Origin: Rhodospirillales bacterium URHD0017
GTDB taxonomy: Bacteria; Pseudomonadota; Alphaproteobacteria; Reyranellales; Reyranellaceae
DNA length: 64,000 nucleotides
Assembly (NCBI GenBank): GCA_900110395.1
Contig: FODP01000009.1
Span: 248,001 to 312,000, forward strand
Direction of reading: 5' to 3'
The notes beneath the pieces were generated by a model, which was not told the DNA's origin, did no database searches, and saw only the letters and a list, made by a program, of their open reading frames with translations. The translations under genes were made by a program, and so were the position numbers. This document shows, one piece after another, positions 45,539-53,574 of this stretch. Within the stretch, counting starts at the first letter, position 1, and the number at the start of each line of letters is the position of its first letter.

Positions 45539-46129
45539 CTAGCGGACGGCGCGGGCTTCCAGTTCCTTGACCAGCGGCTCGACCTGGCCGCCGTTGCTCT
45601 GGATGTAGAGATTGAACTCGGAGCGCTTGATCTGGGACATGCTGACGCCGGACACTCTCAGGTCGGCGATGCGCGCGCCGCGGCCATTGTCATGCACTTC
45701 CCACTCGATGCGGGTGGTCGAGCCGTTGGCCTGCGTGAACACGGCCTTGACCAGCGACACGCCGTTGGGCCGCACGTCGACCTTGTCGATGGTGACGTCG
45801 CAGGTGGCAAGCTTGGTCAGCCGCTCGCCATAGGCCTTCGCCTCGGCGGCTTCCAGCGCCGCCAGGAAGCGCGCCCGCATCGGCTCGCTGGCCTCGGCCC
45901 AGTGGCTGCCCAGCGCCACGCGCGCCATATGGGCCAGATCGAAATTGTTGCGCAGGACGTCGCGAACGGCGGCATCGCGGCTGGGGCCGCTCTTGGTCCG
46001 CGCGATGTCGGCCAACTGGCCAGTCACGTTTTTGACAAATTGTCCGGGATCGACCGCCGACCAGGCGGGCATTACGAACAGCAAGGCCGCCGCAGCGGCA
46101 ACCACGAAACCACTAAAGACCTTACGCAT
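45539..46129 (-). CDS. mlaC: MlaC/Ttg2D family periplasmic phospholipid-binding protein
   Basis: 196 residues. Signal peptide (MRKVFSGFVVAAAAALLFVM, cleavage near WSA-VDPG) and the MlaC pattern VRDVLRNNFDLAHMARVALG / RFLAALEAAEAKAYGERL / SEFNLYIQSNGGQVEPLVKE. MlaC ferries phospholipids or hopanoid-like lipids between the outer and inner membranes. No mlaDEF or hpn genes are adjacent, so it is an orphan copy. The gene ends eight bases from the stop of the VOC gene. The 260 bases upstream (46130-46389) hold no gene. Confidence 0.85.
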   Translation of the reverse strand: MRKVFSGFVVAAAAALLFVMPAWSAVDPGQFVKNVTGQLADIARTKSGPSRDAAVRDVLRNNFDLAHMARVALGSHWAEASEPMRARFLAALEAAEAKAYGERLTKLATCDVTIDKVDVRPNGVSLVKAVFTQANGSTTRIEWEVHDNGRGARIADLRVSGVSMSQIKRSEFNLYIQSNGGQVEPLVKELEARAVR

Positions 46130-46355
46130 CAGATCACCTGCCTTGGTCGCTCGGTGCGAGGCGACCAGCGAAGGTGACCGCCCGGGAGCGAAAACAACGG
46201 AGCATGCCCCCGCCGAAGAACGGCGACAGGGCGCGAGACAAGCGCGCCGGGCACGCGCTCATGGTTCGGATACGGTCGCTGCCGCCCAGACGTCCCCGGC
46301 TGAGACACGAGGCGCTGGAAGGTGGGCTGTAGGTGGGGAGATATCGACGGAGATC

Positions 46356-46377
46356 GCCGGGTGCAAAGCGACCCGGC
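46356..46377 (-). terminator. Short GC hairpin downstream of the PPOX gene
   Basis: GCCGGGT (46356-46362) and ACCCGGC (46371-46377) form a perfect 7-bp stem with an 8-base loop, 12 bases past the stop of the flavoprotein gene in its transcription direction. There is no U-tract on that strand. Confidence 0.35.
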
Positions 46378-46389
46378 GTCGCGGGGCTT

Positions 46390-46815
46390 TCAGGCGCCGA
46401 GATCGCCCCAGCTCGCCACCCGCTCGATGCGGATGGCGATGACGGGCAGTTCGGCGAGCTGCATATCGGCAAGCTGCCGGTAGCGCGCCTGCAGCAGCGC
46501 CTGGGCCCGGCCGTGCTCGGGGCCGTCGGCCAGGATCTCGGCCCGGCCGCGCAGCATGACCCAGGCGAGCCGCCGCCAGTCCTCGTCGTAGTGGTCGAAG
46601 ACGATGGCCGCCTGCGGATTCTCCAGGATATTGGCGAGCCGCTTCAGCGGGCGGTCGCTGGCGCGCTTGGGCTTGCGGTCGATGGTGATGTAGAGCGTGT
46701 CGTCCAAAAGCCCGAAGCATACCGGCACGACATGCGGCGCCGCCTCCGCATCGGCGGTCGCCAGATGGCCGACCTGTCGTGTTTCGATGAACCGACGCTC
46801 GCGTGCCGACAGCAT
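46390..46815 (-). CDS. PPOX-class flavin/F420-binding protein (pyridoxamine 5'-phosphate oxidase-like)
   Basis: 141 residues from ATG 46815 behind GGGAG. FIETRQVGHLATADAEAAPH is the first beta-barrel segment of split-barrel PPOX proteins and VVPVCFGLLDDTLYITIDRK the second; the RLANILENPQAAIVFDHYDE stretch matches TIGR03668-type putative F420- or FMN-dependent enzymes. It is too short for a true PNP oxidase with substrate lid. Probably a small-molecule reductase or flavin-binding protein; substrate unknown. Confidence 0.82.
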   Translation of the reverse strand: MLSARERRFIETRQVGHLATADAEAAPHVVPVCFGLLDDTLYITIDRKPKRASDRPLKRLANILENPQAAIVFDHYDEDWRRLAWVMLRGRAEILADGPEHGRAQALLQARYRQLADMQLAELPVIAIRIERVASWGDLGA

Positions 46816-46870
46816 GCAATCTCCCACCAGTCGCCAACCGGCAGGATGGCACAAGACGAGCGCAGCCGTC

Positions 46871-47080
46871 CTAGCGGCGCCAGGCCGCCTCGTTCTTGCG
46901 TTCGTAGTCGTTGAAGGCTTTCACGAGACCGCCCAGCACCTCGGCCGAGGTCTCGAACAGGGCCTTGAACTGCGGATCGTCGACTTTGGTCACGTCCTCG
47001 CGCAGATGCGCGATGGTCTTCTGCAGCTGGTCTTTCATCTTCTCGACGTGATGGCGCGGATCGCCGTTGGTGGCAGGCAT
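46871..47080 (-). CDS. Small charged helical hypothetical protein
   Basis: 69 residues from ATG 47080, preceded by CAGGAGGAATCG. Entirely predicted helix, rich in Lys, Glu and Asp (HHVEKMKDQLQKTIAHLRED), with no Cys, signal or membrane segment. Longer in-frame extensions overlap the divergent cytochrome-like gene and lack coding character. No family recognised; such proteins accompany stress genes in other genomes, but that is speculation. Confidence 0.65.
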   Translation of the reverse strand: MPATNGDPRHHVEKMKDQLQKTIAHLREDVTKVDDPQFKALFETSAEVLGGLVKAFNDYERKNEAAWRR

Positions 47081-47215
47081 CGATTCCTCCTGCGTTTGGC
47101 AACGTCTGCCGGTGAACGAGCTCATCACACAGCGGTTGCCGCTACAGAAAGCGTGCAAAGTTTGCGCCGCAGCGCGCATGGCCGGATACTCGGCGCATCG
47201 ACAGAGGAGAAAACG

Positions 47216-47692
47216 ATGTCCAATCCTCGCACCCTTTTCGCCATCGCTTTCGCCTGGATGCTTACGCCAATCGCCGCCGGCGGGCAGGCGTCGCCGCCCG
47301 CTGCCTATCGACCAGGACTGGGAGACCTGATGACCACGACGGTGCAGCCGCGCCATCTCAAGGTAGGCCTCGCCGGACAGGAGCAGAACTGGCCCTACGT
47401 GCGCTACGAGCTGCATGAACTCGAGGAGTCGCTCGAGCGGGTGGCTCGACAGTGGCCCAAATGGCGTGAGGTCGATATCGCGGGGCTCGTGGTCGGATCG
47501 ACCAAGGAACCGATGGCAGCGGTCGACGAGGCGGCCAAGGCCGGCGACAACACGCGCTTCACCGAGGCCTATGGGCGATTGACGGCGGCCTGCAACGCCT
47601 GCCATCAAAGCGCCAACGTGGCGATGATCGTCATCCAGGCGCCGAAGGGCTCGCCTTTCACCAACCAGGACTTCCGGCCGCCCCGGCGATAG
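47216..47692 (+). CDS. Periplasmic c-type cytochrome-like protein (cytochrome c'-like)
   Basis: 158 residues from ATG 47216 behind AGAGGAGAAAACG. A signal peptide (MSNPRTLFAIAFAWMLTPIA) leads into a helical protein with a single heme-binding CNACH near residue 128 (AACNACHQSANVAMIVI). A C-terminal CxxCH after long helices is the layout of cytochrome c' and c556. The function may be NO or redox binding. The N-terminal Met/His that would supply the other axial ligand cannot be assigned. Confidence 0.75.
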   Translation: MSNPRTLFAIAFAWMLTPIAAGGQASPPAAYRPGLGDLMTTTVQPRHLKVGLAGQEQNWPYVRYELHELEESLERVARQWPKWREVDIAGLVVGSTKEPMAAVDEAAKAGDNTRFTEAYGRLTAACNACHQSANVAMIVIQAPKGSPFTNQDFRPPRR

Positions 47693-47705
47693 GCGCTGCG
47701 TTTCA

Positions 47706-48398
47706 ATGGATCAACAACTGGCAAGCACCCTCTACACTGCCTCGACATGGGTGCTGCCCGTGCTCCTGGCGATCACCCTGCACGAAGCGAGCCACGGCTT
47801 CGTGGCGCACCTGCGCGGCGACGACACGGCCTGGCACCTGGGCCGAGTCAGCTTCAATCCGCTGAAGCACGTCGATCCGTTCGGCACCATCCTGCTGCCA
47901 GGGTTGCTGCTGTTCCTGCACGCGCCTTTCCTGTTCGGCTACGCCAAGCCGGTGCCGGTCAATTTTCGCGCGCTGAAGAATCCGCGGCGCGACATGGTGC
48001 TGGTCGCGGCAGCCGGCCCCGGCATCAACATCGCCATGGCGATCGCAGCGGCGCTGCTGGCCCACGCCGCGGGCTTCCTGCCGGCCGGCGCGCAGCAATG
48101 GACGGTGCTCAATCTCGAGAACGCCATCGTCATCAACGTCGTGCTGGCGGTGTTCAACATGATCCCGCTGCCGCCGCTCGACGGCGGCCGCGTCGCCGTC
48201 GGCCTGCTGCCCAACGTGCTCGCTCGGCCGCTGGCGCAGCTCGAAGGCTACGGCATGGTGATCATCATCGGCCTGATCTTTGTGCTGCCGATCATCGGCG
48301 ATCAGCTCGGCCGCAATCTCAACGTGATCGGCTGGCTGCTGGGTGGCCCGGTCAACGCCATCATCGACGCCATCCTGCGCTTCACCGGCAACGGCTAA
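47706..48398 (+). CDS. Site-2 protease family (M50) membrane protease
   Basis: 230 residues. Zinc-binding HEASH in LAITLHEASHGFVAHLRGDD (residues 24-28) and the third ligand Asp in NMIPLPPLDGGRVAVGLL, with five to six membrane helices. This is the short form without PDZ or CBS domain, widespread in alphaproteobacteria. It cuts transmembrane substrates inside the membrane; the targets are unknown. It starts 13 bases after the cytochrome-like gene and may be co-transcribed. Its stop overlaps by four bases the convergent PAS gene. Confidence 0.9.
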   Translation: MDQQLASTLYTASTWVLPVLLAITLHEASHGFVAHLRGDDTAWHLGRVSFNPLKHVDPFGTILLPGLLLFLHAPFLFGYAKPVPVNFRALKNPRRDMVLVAAAGPGINIAMAIAAALLAHAAGFLPAGAQQWTVLNLENAIVINVVLAVFNMIPLPPLDGGRVAVGLLPNVLARPLAQLEGYGMVIIIGLIFVLPIIGDQLGRNLNVIGWLLGGPVNAIIDAILRFTGNG

Positions 48399-48967
48399 GC
48401 GGACGCGGCGAGCTCCGCAGCGGTGAGCTCATATTCTTCGGCCATGTGCTTCAGCGCCGCCATGGTCTCGGGGTCGTTGATGGTGCGCAGGAGCCTGCGG
48501 CATCGCCGGGCATGGGCCAGGAACTCATCGCGCCGCCGCGACGCGGTGATGTCGACCAGGAGGTTGAGAGCGCCCGTGAACTCGCCGTCGGCATCGAACA
48601 GCGGCGTGGGATAGGGCTGGAAGGCCACCCGCCGGCCGTCCGGTCGCTCGGCAATGGCTGTGGCGCCGCGGATCGAGCGCTGTTCCTTGATTGCCGCCGC
48701 CATGGGGCACTGGTCGTGCGGCAGCGGAGCACCGTCGTCGGTCATGAGTTTCCAGGTGACGCACCAGCGGTCCCGCTGGACGACCGGCGTCCGACCGGCA
48801 AAGTCGACGCACGCCCGGTTGTACCAAGTGATCACGCCTTCCCGATCGGTCACGTAGAGGGCCGTCGGCAGGTCGTCCAATGAGCTCGGGTTGCCGTCAG
48901 GGCGACCGTCCAAGGCCTTGAGGGCCATCTGGACGATTTCCTCGGCTTCAAGACCTTGAGATACCAC
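48395..48967 (-). CDS. PAS-domain protein without output domain
   Basis: 190 residues from a GTG start with AGGAGCGG upstream. A PAS domain spans about residues 28-140 (LPTALYVTDREGVITWYNRA; PTPLFDADGEFTGALNLLVD), followed by a short helical tail. No kinase, cyclase or HTH domain is present, so it either acts as a free-standing sensor or by binding a partner. It resembles PAS proteins found next to two-component genes, but none lie here. Confidence 0.8.
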   Translation of the reverse strand: MVSQGLEAEEIVQMALKALDGRPDGNPSSLDDLPTALYVTDREGVITWYNRACVDFAGRTPVVQRDRWCVTWKLMTDDGAPLPHDQCPMAAAIKEQRSIRGATAIAERPDGRRVAFQPYPTPLFDADGEFTGALNLLVDITASRRRDEFLAHARRCRRLLRTINDPETMAALKHMAEEYELTAAELAASA

Positions 48968-49081
48968 GCTTTTCCGCTCCTGACGGCCTACAACGCCGGG
49001 ATACCCGTCAAGGTTTCAGCCGGAGAGGTCCCGGCAGACTTGTCACAGCTTGGCAGGGCCAGTTTCGCCAGGAGCGTCGGG

Positions 49082-49903
49082 TCAGCTGCGCGGGCGGCTG
49101 TTCCAGAACCGGTAGAGGGCGTTGGCGTCGCCGGCGAACAGATTGCGATCGCAATAGGCCACACCGGCCACAGCGCGGGACTGCGCCCCATAGGCGACGT
49201 CGGTTTCGGTCTGGTTGGCGGCGTACTGCCAGAGCTTCCAGCCACGATCGGCCCACGCCCAGGGGATCTCGGGCTGCTCGCGATAGTCGGCGAGCCACAG
49301 GTCGCATCGCGCCAGCAGCGAGCCCGGCTGAATGGGCTGGCCGAGGCTCAGCCGGCGACGGCCATAGACCTGGCCGTTGGCCCACTGCGGATGGGTATAG
49401 AGCACCGGCAGGCGGCCGGTCGCCTGCTGCACGGTCTGCACAAAAGCCTCGGCCTGCGCGAGCGTCATTGTATTGCGCGGATTGCCGTCATTGGGCTCGA
49501 GGTCGAGGGCGATCAGCGTCGAGGGTGCGGGCCGCGCGACCGACAGGAACAACTGCGCCTGCTGGGCACCGGGATATTGGCGGGTGCCAAAATGATAGGC
49601 GCCCCACAGCAGGCCCGCCTGCTCGGCCTGCGGCCTGCGCACGGCGTAGGACGCATCGACCCAGTCGCCGCCTTCGGTCGCCTTGTGGATGAGGCCCAGA
49701 ATGCCGCTGCGGCGCACCGCGCCGAAATCGCTCACCGCCACGCCGTGGCTGATGTCGATGACGGCATCTAGGCCCGTCGGCCCGGTCGGCGGGTGGTCGA
49801 TGTAGACATCTCCCCCGCGCCTCGCGACGGGCTGCTGCCCGCCACAACCCGCCAGCGCCAGGCTCGCCAACCCGCCGCCAAACACAACTCTGCGGGAAAC
49901 CAT
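49082..49903 (-). CDS. Glycoside hydrolase family 25 (lysozyme-like) lipoprotein
   Basis: 273 residues from ATG 49903. The signal has an SRR motif and a lipobox (VVFGGGLASLALAGC). The GH25 fold begins at LDAVIDISHGVAVSDFGAVR; active-site acids are expected in LIALDLEPNDG and the DISHG segment, and TGRLPVLYTHPQWANG follows. GH25 enzymes cut beta-1,4 bonds in peptidoglycan. It is divergent from a peptidoglycan-binding-domain protein (134 bases between starts), suggesting linked cell-wall roles. Confidence 0.87.
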   Translation of the reverse strand: MVSRRVVFGGGLASLALAGCGGQQPVARRGGDVYIDHPPTGPTGLDAVIDISHGVAVSDFGAVRRSGILGLIHKATEGGDWVDASYAVRRPQAEQAGLLWGAYHFGTRQYPGAQQAQLFLSVARPAPSTLIALDLEPNDGNPRNTMTLAQAEAFVQTVQQATGRLPVLYTHPQWANGQVYGRRRLSLGQPIQPGSLLARCDLWLADYREQPEIPWAWADRGWKLWQYAANQTETDVAYGAQSRAVAGVAYCDRNLFAGDANALYRFWNSRPRS

Positions 49904-50037
49904 CCCCCACCCTTCACTATGCAACCGCGGGCACCATAGCACGGCTGGGCTGTGGGCTGGTGCGTGTTTGGTCCCCGATTGGTCACGCTGCCTGCCCGGT
50001 CGGGCGTCGTATCTCCAGCAAGCGACGAGGTGCGATC

Positions 50038-50814
50038 ATGCTGGGCGACGGCACGACAGGTTCATGGTGGCGCAAGGTCTGGCCGTTTGGCGCCCGCCGC
50101 GACGGCTCGCCGGCCAACGATGCCATGTTCATCGACGTGATGGCCGACTTCTCACGCCAGCTCGGCGACCGGGTGGCACGGCAGTCGGCCGGTGGCCTCG
50201 CGGGTGCGGCGCAGGAACGCCGCGAGGCCTTGAAGGCCTATGACCGGACGCGCCGGCGCCGGCAGATGCTGACGGGCGGCGTCACCGTAGGCGCGCTGAT
50301 CGCGCTTGGCATCGCCTCGCTTGCCCCACCCATCGCGCCTCCTGTCGCCGCCCCGCCGGCCGTGGCCGCCGCGCCGACCGAGCCGCCGCCTGTCATGGTG
50401 GCGGCCACGCAGCCGACCGCCCTGCCCGACACCCAACCGACGGCACCGGCGAGCGAGCCCGCCCAGTCGAGCACGGAGACGCCGCCCGTGCTCGCCGCAC
50501 CCGAGCCGCTGCGCGGCGAAGAGGTGCGGGAAGTCCAGAAGCGGCTGCAAGGCTTCGGCTTCAATCCCGGGCCGGCCGATGGCGTCGCCGGGCGCATGAC
50601 CGCGGCCGCGGTCATGAACTATCAGCAGAGCCGCGGGCAACCGCAGAGCGGCGACATCGATCGCGACCTGCTGGGGCAACTTCGCCAGGATCCCGCGCCA
50701 CAGGTGGCGCCGCCGCCGCCCGTCATGCGAACGGCTCACCGCGCGCCACGGCCGACGCGCTCCGCCAATCCGCTCGACCATCTCGGACGCTGGCTCGACT
50801 CGCTGGTGCGCTGA
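50038..50814 (+). CDS. Peptidoglycan-binding-domain protein with single membrane anchor
   Basis: 258 residues. A cytoplasmic N-terminal part (about 1-78, basic) precedes one membrane helix (TVGALIALGIASLAPP), then a Pro/Ala-rich linker and a PG_binding_1 domain (about 160-220: EVREVQKRLQGFGFNPGPAD). The C-terminus is again Pro/Arg-rich. It probably tethers or senses peptidoglycan. Adjacent and divergent to the GH25 lysozyme. Confidence 0.83.
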   Translation: MLGDGTTGSWWRKVWPFGARRDGSPANDAMFIDVMADFSRQLGDRVARQSAGGLAGAAQERREALKAYDRTRRRRQMLTGGVTVGALIALGIASLAPPIAPPVAAPPAVAAAPTEPPPVMVAATQPTALPDTQPTAPASEPAQSSTETPPVLAAPEPLRGEEVREVQKRLQGFGFNPGPADGVAGRMTAAAVMNYQQSRGQPQSGDIDRDLLGQLRQDPAPQVAPPPPVMRTAHRAPRPTRSANPLDHLGRWLDSLVR

Positions 50815-50890
50815 CCGTCCTCGGCGGCTTCCGCGCCGGGCGCCCTGCCCCAACTGGTTGACTGGCTTGCGGTCGGACCAGTCTGTCGGA

Positions 50891-52795
50891 TCAGATCAGG
50901 TCGCGGGGAATCGCACAGTCCCATTCGCGACGACAGACCTCCTTCTCGCCCTCGTGGGCTAAAAGGCCCGCCTCGAGGCGAAAGGCATCTCGCGTGCAGG
51001 TGAGGCGCATCCGGGTTTCGAAGCGCACCTGCCAGTCGCCGCGCCGCTTGGTCTCGCCCCGTCGCATCTCGGCGACGGCACTGGTCGGATCGTCGTCCTT
51101 GATGTCGAGGTGGTACTTGCCGTCGGTGTCCCCCTTGAAGCCGAGCGTGTCGCGCGCCGGCGCCGCCGTCTCGGCAACCGGCAAGGCCGACAGCGCCGCA
51201 TCCTCGGCGCGCGATGGCCGCGACGGCAGGTCGAGCGTGCCCGCGAGGATCGTCACGGTGGCGTCGTGCGGCGCCGGCCAGACCATGGGCCAGTAGGCGG
51301 TCGAGAAGGCGAGCCGGATGCGATGGCCGGCGGGAAAGGTCGCGCCGCAGTCGTTGAGTTTCAGGCGCACGCGGTAGCGCTCGCCCGGCACCAGCGGCGT
51401 CGGCGCCGCATGACTGTCGCGATGCGTGAGGTTCAGCACGCCGAAGCTTACGCGCAGCGATTCGCCCGACGGATGCACGTCGCACAGGCGGACCACCAAG
51501 TTGGCGACGGGCCTGTCGCAGACGAGATCGAGCGTGACGACGGGCGCGCCAAGGATCTCCATGGTCTCGCCGAGCGGCGGTGTCTCGAACAGCGAGGAGC
51601 GGCTGTCGTCGGGGCGCTGGTCGCCCGCCTGGTCGCGGCCGCGGCCGAACGGGCACCATTCGCCGCCCTCGCTGCCGAGCGTCTGCGGTGAGCGCACGTC
51701 GCGCGGCGCGAGCGGAGCGCCCGCCGGGTCAAGGCCGGAGTCCGCCAGGAACAGGCGATGCGGCTTGCCGTCATGCGGCGGCCAGACCGGCTCGGCTACC
51801 CAGCGTCCCGGCAACGTCTCGTGATGCGTGGCCGGCTGATGGCTCGCGGTCATCCAGGCGCGCAGCATCGGCTCGTCCATGACACCCGTCGGCTTGCCCT
51901 TCAGCCAGTGGTCCCACCAGCGCAGCATCTCCTGCAGGAAGCCGATCTGCGGGCCGGGCATCGCGAAATGCGGATAGGCGTGCGCCCATGGCCCGATCAG
52001 GCCCTTGCGCGGCACATCGAGATGTTCCAGCAGGCGCGGGATGGCGTTGGTGTAGCCATCGGTCCAGCCGCCGACGGCGAAGACCGGACATTTGATGGCG
52101 CTGAAATCCTCACACACCGAGCCGTGCCGCCAGTAGGCATCGCGCCGCTGGTGTTTCAGCCAGCGCTCGAGGAACAGCGGCACGGCCTCCAGCCGCTTCA
52201 GCCACATCTCGCGCCAGCGCTCGCCGACCAGCAGCGGATCGGGCGGATGGCACATGTCGGCGAAAAAGAATCCGCCCCAGCCGAGGTCGGCCGAGGCGAG
52301 CTTGGCGCCCCCCATGTAGTGCACGTCGTCGGCGTAGCGGTCGTCGGTCGAGCACAGCGTGACGATGGCCTTGAGCGCCGGTGGCTGCAACGCCGCGACC
52401 TGCAGGGCGTTGAAGCCGCCCCACGAGATGCCGAACATGCCGACCGCGCCGCTGCACCACGGCTGGCTGGCGAGCCAGGCGATCACCTCCAGTGCATCGT
52501 CGAGCTCGGCCTGGCTGTACTCGTCGGAAAGCACGCCCTCGGATTCGCCGCTGCCGCGGATATCGACACGCACCGCGGCATAGCCGTGGCCGGCGAGATA
52601 GGGATGGGTGAGCGCATCGCGCTCGTGCGTACCGTCACGCTTGCGATACGGCAGATACTCCAGCAGCGCGGGTACTGGATCCGCTTCGGCGTCCTCGGGC
52701 AGCCAGATGCGCGCGGCGAGCCGCGTGCCATCCTTCAGAAGGATCGTCGTGTGTTCGATCTCGCGGACCGCGCGAGGAAAGGACGTGACGATCAA
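50891..52795 (-). CDS. CocE/NonD family hydrolase (X-Pro dipeptidyl-peptidase-like)
   Basis: 634 residues. The S15-type hydrolase domain has RIWLPEDAEADPVPALLEYL, GSGESEGVLSDEYSQAELDD and the nucleophile GMFGISWGGFNALQVAAL; the C-terminal jelly roll (about 380-560) is the CocE/NonD C-domain. Substrates in the family include alpha-amino acids, acyl esters, cephalosporins and cocaine. No ATG is available near the N-terminus; a TTG at 52795 with AAGGATC before it is used. It lies nine bases beyond the stop of the cyclase gene upstream on the same strand. Confidence 0.88.
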   Translation of the reverse strand: MIVTSFPRAVREIEHTTILLKDGTRLAARIWLPEDAEADPVPALLEYLPYRKRDGTHERDALTHPYLAGHGYAAVRVDIRGSGESEGVLSDEYSQAELDDALEVIAWLASQPWCSGAVGMFGISWGGFNALQVAALQPPALKAIVTLCSTDDRYADDVHYMGGAKLASADLGWGGFFFADMCHPPDPLLVGERWREMWLKRLEAVPLFLERWLKHQRRDAYWRHGSVCEDFSAIKCPVFAVGGWTDGYTNAIPRLLEHLDVPRKGLIGPWAHAYPHFAMPGPQIGFLQEMLRWWDHWLKGKPTGVMDEPMLRAWMTASHQPATHHETLPGRWVAEPVWPPHDGKPHRLFLADSGLDPAGAPLAPRDVRSPQTLGSEGGEWCPFGRGRDQAGDQRPDDSRSSLFETPPLGETMEILGAPVVTLDLVCDRPVANLVVRLCDVHPSGESLRVSFGVLNLTHRDSHAAPTPLVPGERYRVRLKLNDCGATFPAGHRIRLAFSTAYWPMVWPAPHDATVTILAGTLDLPSRPSRAEDAALSALPVAETAAPARDTLGFKGDTDGKYHLDIKDDDPTSAVAEMRRGETKRRGDWQVRFETRMRLTCTRDAFRLEAGLLAHEGEKEVCRREWDCAIPRDLI

Positions 52796-52804
52796 GATCC
52801 TTGC

Positions 52805-53506
52805 TCAGGCGGCGTAGAGCCGGATCGGATCGTCGAAGCCCTTCAGCCGGTACTCCCGCGCCTCAACGCCGGCGAGATCGGCGCCGACGCTGCGGCAGAC
52901 ATCCTCGGTGACCAGGATCTGGCCGGCTTCGGCGGCTGACTGGGTGCGCGCGGCGGTGTTCACGACGGTGCCGATGGCGGTGATGTCGCGATGCGAATGG
53001 CCGAACTCGCCGAAGCTCACCTGGCCGCAATGGATGCCGATGCCGACGCCGAACTCGTCGCGGCGCGCCGCGAAGTCGCGCTGCATCTCGCGGGCGGCCA
53101 GCACGGCCTGGTGGGCATGGTCGGCCTGGCAGATCGGGAAGTTGAAGATCGCCATCACCGCGTCGCCGATGGTCTTGTTGAGCAGTCCGTCGTGCCGCCA
53201 GATGGCGTTGGCGGAGCGGTCATAGAACTCGTCGAGAAAGCCCGCCATCTCGGCCGGTGTCCTGGTCTGCGACAGCTGCGTGTAGGCGCGCAGGTCGGCG
53301 AACAGGACGGTGGCGTCGATCGTCACCGTGCGCGCCTTCATGGTGCGCTCGAACATCAACTCGCAGATCGTGCAGAGGTTGGGGTTCATGCGGCTCGGCC
53401 TGATGCCGACCGCGCGGAACGGCGCCGACAGCACGCCACGCAGCGGTATCGGCATGTGCTTCTGCTGCCAACAGCCCTTGCAGATCGTGGAGTAGGTCAG
53501 TGTCAC
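52805..53506 (-). CDS. Adenylate/guanylate cyclase with N-terminal Cys4 motif
   Basis: 233 residues. Two Cys pairs, CKGC and (after PSRMNPNL) CTIC, are set about 47 residues apart and can hold a metal; I place the start at GTG 53506 so that the first pair is included, since an ATG at 53455 would drop it. The class III cyclase domain (about 85-225) has ATVLFADLRAYTQLS and KTIGDAVMAIFNFP with both metal Asp, and ITAIGTVVNTAAR with Asn/Arg. It is shorter than the DUF5939 cyclase at 21644 but the Cys4-plus-cyclase plan is shared. Confidence 0.82.
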   Translation of the reverse strand: MTLTYSTICKGCWQQKHMPIPLRGVLSAPFRAVGIRPSRMNPNLCTICELMFERTMKARTVTIDATVLFADLRAYTQLSQTRTPAEMAGFLDEFYDRSANAIWRHDGLLNKTIGDAVMAIFNFPICQADHAHQAVLAAREMQRDFAARRDEFGVGIGIHCGQVSFGEFGHSHRDITAIGTVVNTAARTQSAAEAGQILVTEDVCRSVGADLAGVEAREYRLKGFDDPIRLYAA

Positions 53507-53574
53507 GGCACTGGCAGCATACAAGTTGTCGCGATTGTGGAAACCTTCTACTGGTCGAAAGCGGGGGAGCAGCG

